Source of the DNA: Sandaracinus sp964481145
Lineage (GTDB): Bacteria > Myxococcota_A > Polyangia > Polyangiales > Sandaracinaceae
Assembly: GCA_964481145.1 (NCBI GenBank)
Contig: CAYZTA010000003.1
Location: 62,001-126,000, forward strand
Reading direction: 5' to 3'
DNA: 64,000 nt
Numbering within the stretch: the stretch's first letter is position 1; each line of letters begins with the position of its first letter. Below the pieces are notes generated by a model, which saw nothing but the letters and a program-made list of their open reading frames with translations, ran no database searches and was not told where the DNA came from. The translations under genes and the position numbers were made by a program. Shown one piece after another: positions 62,078 to 64,000 of this stretch.

Positions 62078-62428
62078 TTGGACGACAAGATCTTCGTGTA
62101 CCAGAAGCCCACGTGCTCCAAATGTCGAGCGACGGTGTCGCTGCTGGAGCAGAGCGGGCAAGAGTTCGAAGCCATCGATTATTATCGAGAACGCTTGACG
62201 GTCGATGATTTGCGCGAGCTTCTCGGAAAGCTCGGGATGTCCGCGCGCGATATCTTGCGAGGCGATGAGCCTGCTGCGCGAAGCCTCGAGAACGCATCGA
62301 ACGACGAGGTTCTGAGGGCGATGGCCCATGATCCGGATCTGATTCAGCGCCCCATCGTGGTGCGAGGGAACCGAGCGGAGTTGTGTCGCCCTCCCGAGAA
62401 CGTCAGGGCGCTATTCGAATCGATGTAG
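62078..62428 (+). CDS. ArsC/Spx-type thioredoxin-fold protein
   Basis: A 116-residue protein of the ArsC/Spx/YffB fold: FVYQKPTCSKCRATVSLLEQSG places CSKC near residues 13-16 and IDYYRERLT follows. The late segment RPIVVRGNRAELCRPPENV is typical. The start is TTG 62078 with AGGAG 10 bp upstream; a GTG at 62039 in the same frame lacks such a site. It may be an arsenate reductase or a redox regulator. Confidence 0.85.
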   Translation: MDDKIFVYQKPTCSKCRATVSLLEQSGQEFEAIDYYRERLTVDDLRELLGKLGMSARDILRGDEPAARSLENASNDEVLRAMAHDPDLIQRPIVVRGNRAELCRPPENVRALFESM

Positions 62429-62431
62429 AAA

Positions 62432-63844
62432 TCAGAGCATCGGAGAGAACAGGCGCGCGCTCGACTCGCCAAGCTTTCGCAGAAGAGTCGCGCGCTCCAG
62501 TTGACGCGGTTTGACCTCACGACATTCGGCGAGATCATCGTCGAATGCAGCGCCGAGCTTCGCCGTGAATGTGGGGCTGTAGATCGCCGCACAGACCTCG
62601 AAGTTCAGGCGAAAGCTGCGGTTGTCCATATTCGCGCTGCCCACGATCGCGAGATCGTCATCGATGACGATGGTTTTGGCGTGAATGAACCGCGGCGTGT
62701 ATTCGTAGATTTTGACGCCCGCCGCGAGGAGCTCGGGGAAATAAGATCGCGCAGCCAGATCGACCAACATGCTGTCGCCTCCAGCCGGCACGATGATTCG
62801 TACGTCGACACCACGGAGCGCGCTCGTCACGAGCGCGCTCATGATCGGCTCGTCGGGGACGAAATAAGGAGTCGTCATCAGGATGCGACTCCGCGCTGCG
62901 GTGATGGAGGAGAAGAACAGTTTGTGAATCGCATAGGCGTCGGTGTCGGGCCCCGATGCGACGATTTGCACAGGGTCGTCGCCTTTGGCGCTCAATCGCT
63001 TGAGGTAATCGGGGCCATTGGCCATTTCACCGGTCGCGTAGTGCCAATCTTCGATAAAAATACGCTGCAAAGGTCGAATCGCCGCGCCCTCGATTCGCAT
63101 GTGGGTGTCGCGCCACGCTCTCTCTCCGTGGAATTCGGAGGTCTGTTCCGCGCTGATGTTCATGCCTCCGACGAACGCGACAGATCCATCTGTGATCACG
63201 ATCTTCCGATGACTCCGGAAGTTCGTATACCGACGTCGGAGTCGCGTGAGAGAAGCGGGATTGAACCACGCCACTTTCCCCCCAGCTTTGCGCAACGGCG
63301 CGAGGAATTGCTCGGTGGTCGAGTATGCGCCGATCCAATCGAGGAGAAGACGAACCTCGACTCCCTCCTTGGCTTTGGCCACGAGCGCATCGCGGAAACG
63401 CGTTCCGATCGCGTCTGGGCACCAGATGTAAAACGTAAGATGGATATGATGCTTGGCGGCGGCGATCGCGGCGAGCTGAGCCTCGAAGTACTCCTTCCCT
63501 TCGGTGTAGAGATCGATCCGCTCTGCGCAGAGAGGCATCGCCTCCCCCGCGCCCACCATGAGCCGAGCAATTCCGGTACGTGTCGGATCTTCCACGCCAT
63601 CTTCGAACGCCTCGAGCGCGCTCGTGACGAGCTTGGCGGAATGGCGACGCTTCAAGCGGCGACGTCGGAGTCTCCGCGGACCAATGAAATAATAGACGAG
63701 CACACCAATGGCAGGAAGCCATGCGAGCACCGCGATCCACGCAAGGGTGGCGAGCGGAGAGCGGCGCTCGAGGATGATCCATCCCGAAAGCCAAACCACC
63801 CAGGCGGCTTCGAAGATGGTCAGGGCTGTCCAGATCCAATTCAC
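62432..63844 (-). CDS. cls: Cardiolipin synthase (phospholipase D family)
   Basis: A 470-residue protein with two N-terminal membrane helices and two phospholipase D domains. The HKD motifs are at H212/K214/D219 (SHRKIVITDG) and H388/K390/D395 (IHAKTIVIDD). It joins phosphatidylglycerol molecules into cardiolipin at the inner membrane. Convergent with the ArsC-like gene, with 3 bp between ends. Confidence 0.94.
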   Translation of the reverse strand: MNWIWTALTIFEAAWVVWLSGWIILERRSPLATLAWIAVLAWLPAIGVLVYYFIGPRRLRRRRLKRRHSAKLVTSALEAFEDGVEDPTRTGIARLMVGAGEAMPLCAERIDLYTEGKEYFEAQLAAIAAAKHHIHLTFYIWCPDAIGTRFRDALVAKAKEGVEVRLLLDWIGAYSTTEQFLAPLRKAGGKVAWFNPASLTRLRRRYTNFRSHRKIVITDGSVAFVGGMNISAEQTSEFHGERAWRDTHMRIEGAAIRPLQRIFIEDWHYATGEMANGPDYLKRLSAKGDDPVQIVASGPDTDAYAIHKLFFSSITAARSRILMTTPYFVPDEPIMSALVTSALRGVDVRIIVPAGGDSMLVDLAARSYFPELLAAGVKIYEYTPRFIHAKTIVIDDDLAIVGSANMDNRSFRLNFEVCAAIYSPTFTAKLGAAFDDDLAECREVKPRQLERATLLRKLGESSARLFSPML

Positions 63845-63858
63845 GTGCGCTCAGACGA

Positions 63859-64000
63859 TCAACGTACGCCGAGGAGCTCGACTTCGAAGACCAATGTCGA
63901 ATCGGGCGGAATGACAGGAGGAAATCCGCGTTTCCCGTAGCCCATGTCGGGTGGGATCACAAGTTTGCGTTTGCCCCCCACGCGCATTCCGAGCACGCCG
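63859..64000 (-). CDS. FKBP-type peptidyl-prolyl isomerase, C-terminal end
   Basis: The last 47 codons of an FKBP lie at the right edge: GMRVGGKRKLVIPPDMGYG, then GFPPVIPPDSTLVFEVELL, ending in TGA at 63859-63861. This is the characteristic FKBP C-terminus. The enzyme speeds proline isomerisation in protein folding. It is open at its 5' end beyond the window. Confidence 0.92.
   Translation of the reverse strand, partial: GVLGMRVGGKRKLVIPPDMGYGKRGFPPVIPPDSTLVFEVELLGVR

Noticed and set aside
62501..63940. 479-codon plus-strand frame opposite cardiolipin synthase
   Set aside because: It is a shadow; the minus strand holds two complete phospholipase D motifs.

Overview
The window looks like part of a Myxococcota (Polyangia-like) genome, probably a draft or metagenome assembly because a run of exactly 100 N sits in one gene. 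The base composition is GC-rich with strong third-position bias, which leaves many long shadow frames open. Several features point to this group: many lipoproteins with Asp/Ala/Gly-rich DAG linkers and Cys-rich repeats, a transmembrane Ser/Thr kinase, TPR and PEGA-like surface proteins, a stressosome module, and a TRAP transporter with a TatT partner. No rRNA, tRNA or CRISPR array was seen. Taxonomy is inferred from gene style only.

Region 1 (1-11.4 kb) is signalling and nitric oxide reduction. A minus-strand stressosome operon encodes an extended RsbT-like kinase, a globin-sensor RsbR, RsbS, and an HATPase-SpoIIE phosphatase fusion that runs off the left edge. Next come a small hypothetical gene and a MocR (GntR-aminotransferase) regulator with a perfect 11-bp inverted-repeat operator. 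A plus-strand block follows: a Crp/Fnr-type regulator, a HiPIP electron carrier, a two-haem NorC, NorB, NorQ and NorD. This is a complete cNOR locus with no other denitrification gene nearby.

Region 2 (11.4-23.9 kb) has a TPR protein, lipoprotein and 5'-nucleotidase operon, two HAD phosphatases around a TerB-like protein, a DegT aminotransferase with a WbpD-like acetyltransferase and membrane glutaredoxin, an M32 carboxypeptidase and an M15 peptidase. It then enters a decayed islet: a frameshifted lipoprotein remnant, a PIN/antitoxin pair bracketed by a 26-bp direct repeat, and a second frameshifted gene.

Region 3 (24-36.1 kb) carries a TonB-dependent receptor with an N-terminal TonB-C domain and its lipoprotein partner, a PAP2-fold protein that has lost catalytic residues, an HGSNAT-like acyltransferase, and a TatT-DctP-DctQM TRAP operon whose permease ends in three Cys-paired repeats.

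Region 4 (36.1-45.2 kb) has a phosphoribosyltransferase, a kinase/TPR/cytochrome-like lipoprotein/peroxiredoxin operon, a 207-nt tandem-repeat lipoprotein split by the assembly gap, and a frameshifted envelope protein followed by a sigma factor and a likely anti-sigma protein. Region 5 (45.2-64 kb) has an AAA ATPase with a nuclease-like tail, a membrane glycosyltransferase, transaldolase, Nudix and NAD kinase genes, a TM2 protein, PKD-like and C2-domain lipoproteins, a zinc-ribbon TPR protein, a RimK ligase with a TrkA-C tail, an ArsC-like protein, cardiolipin synthase and the end of an FKBP isomerase.
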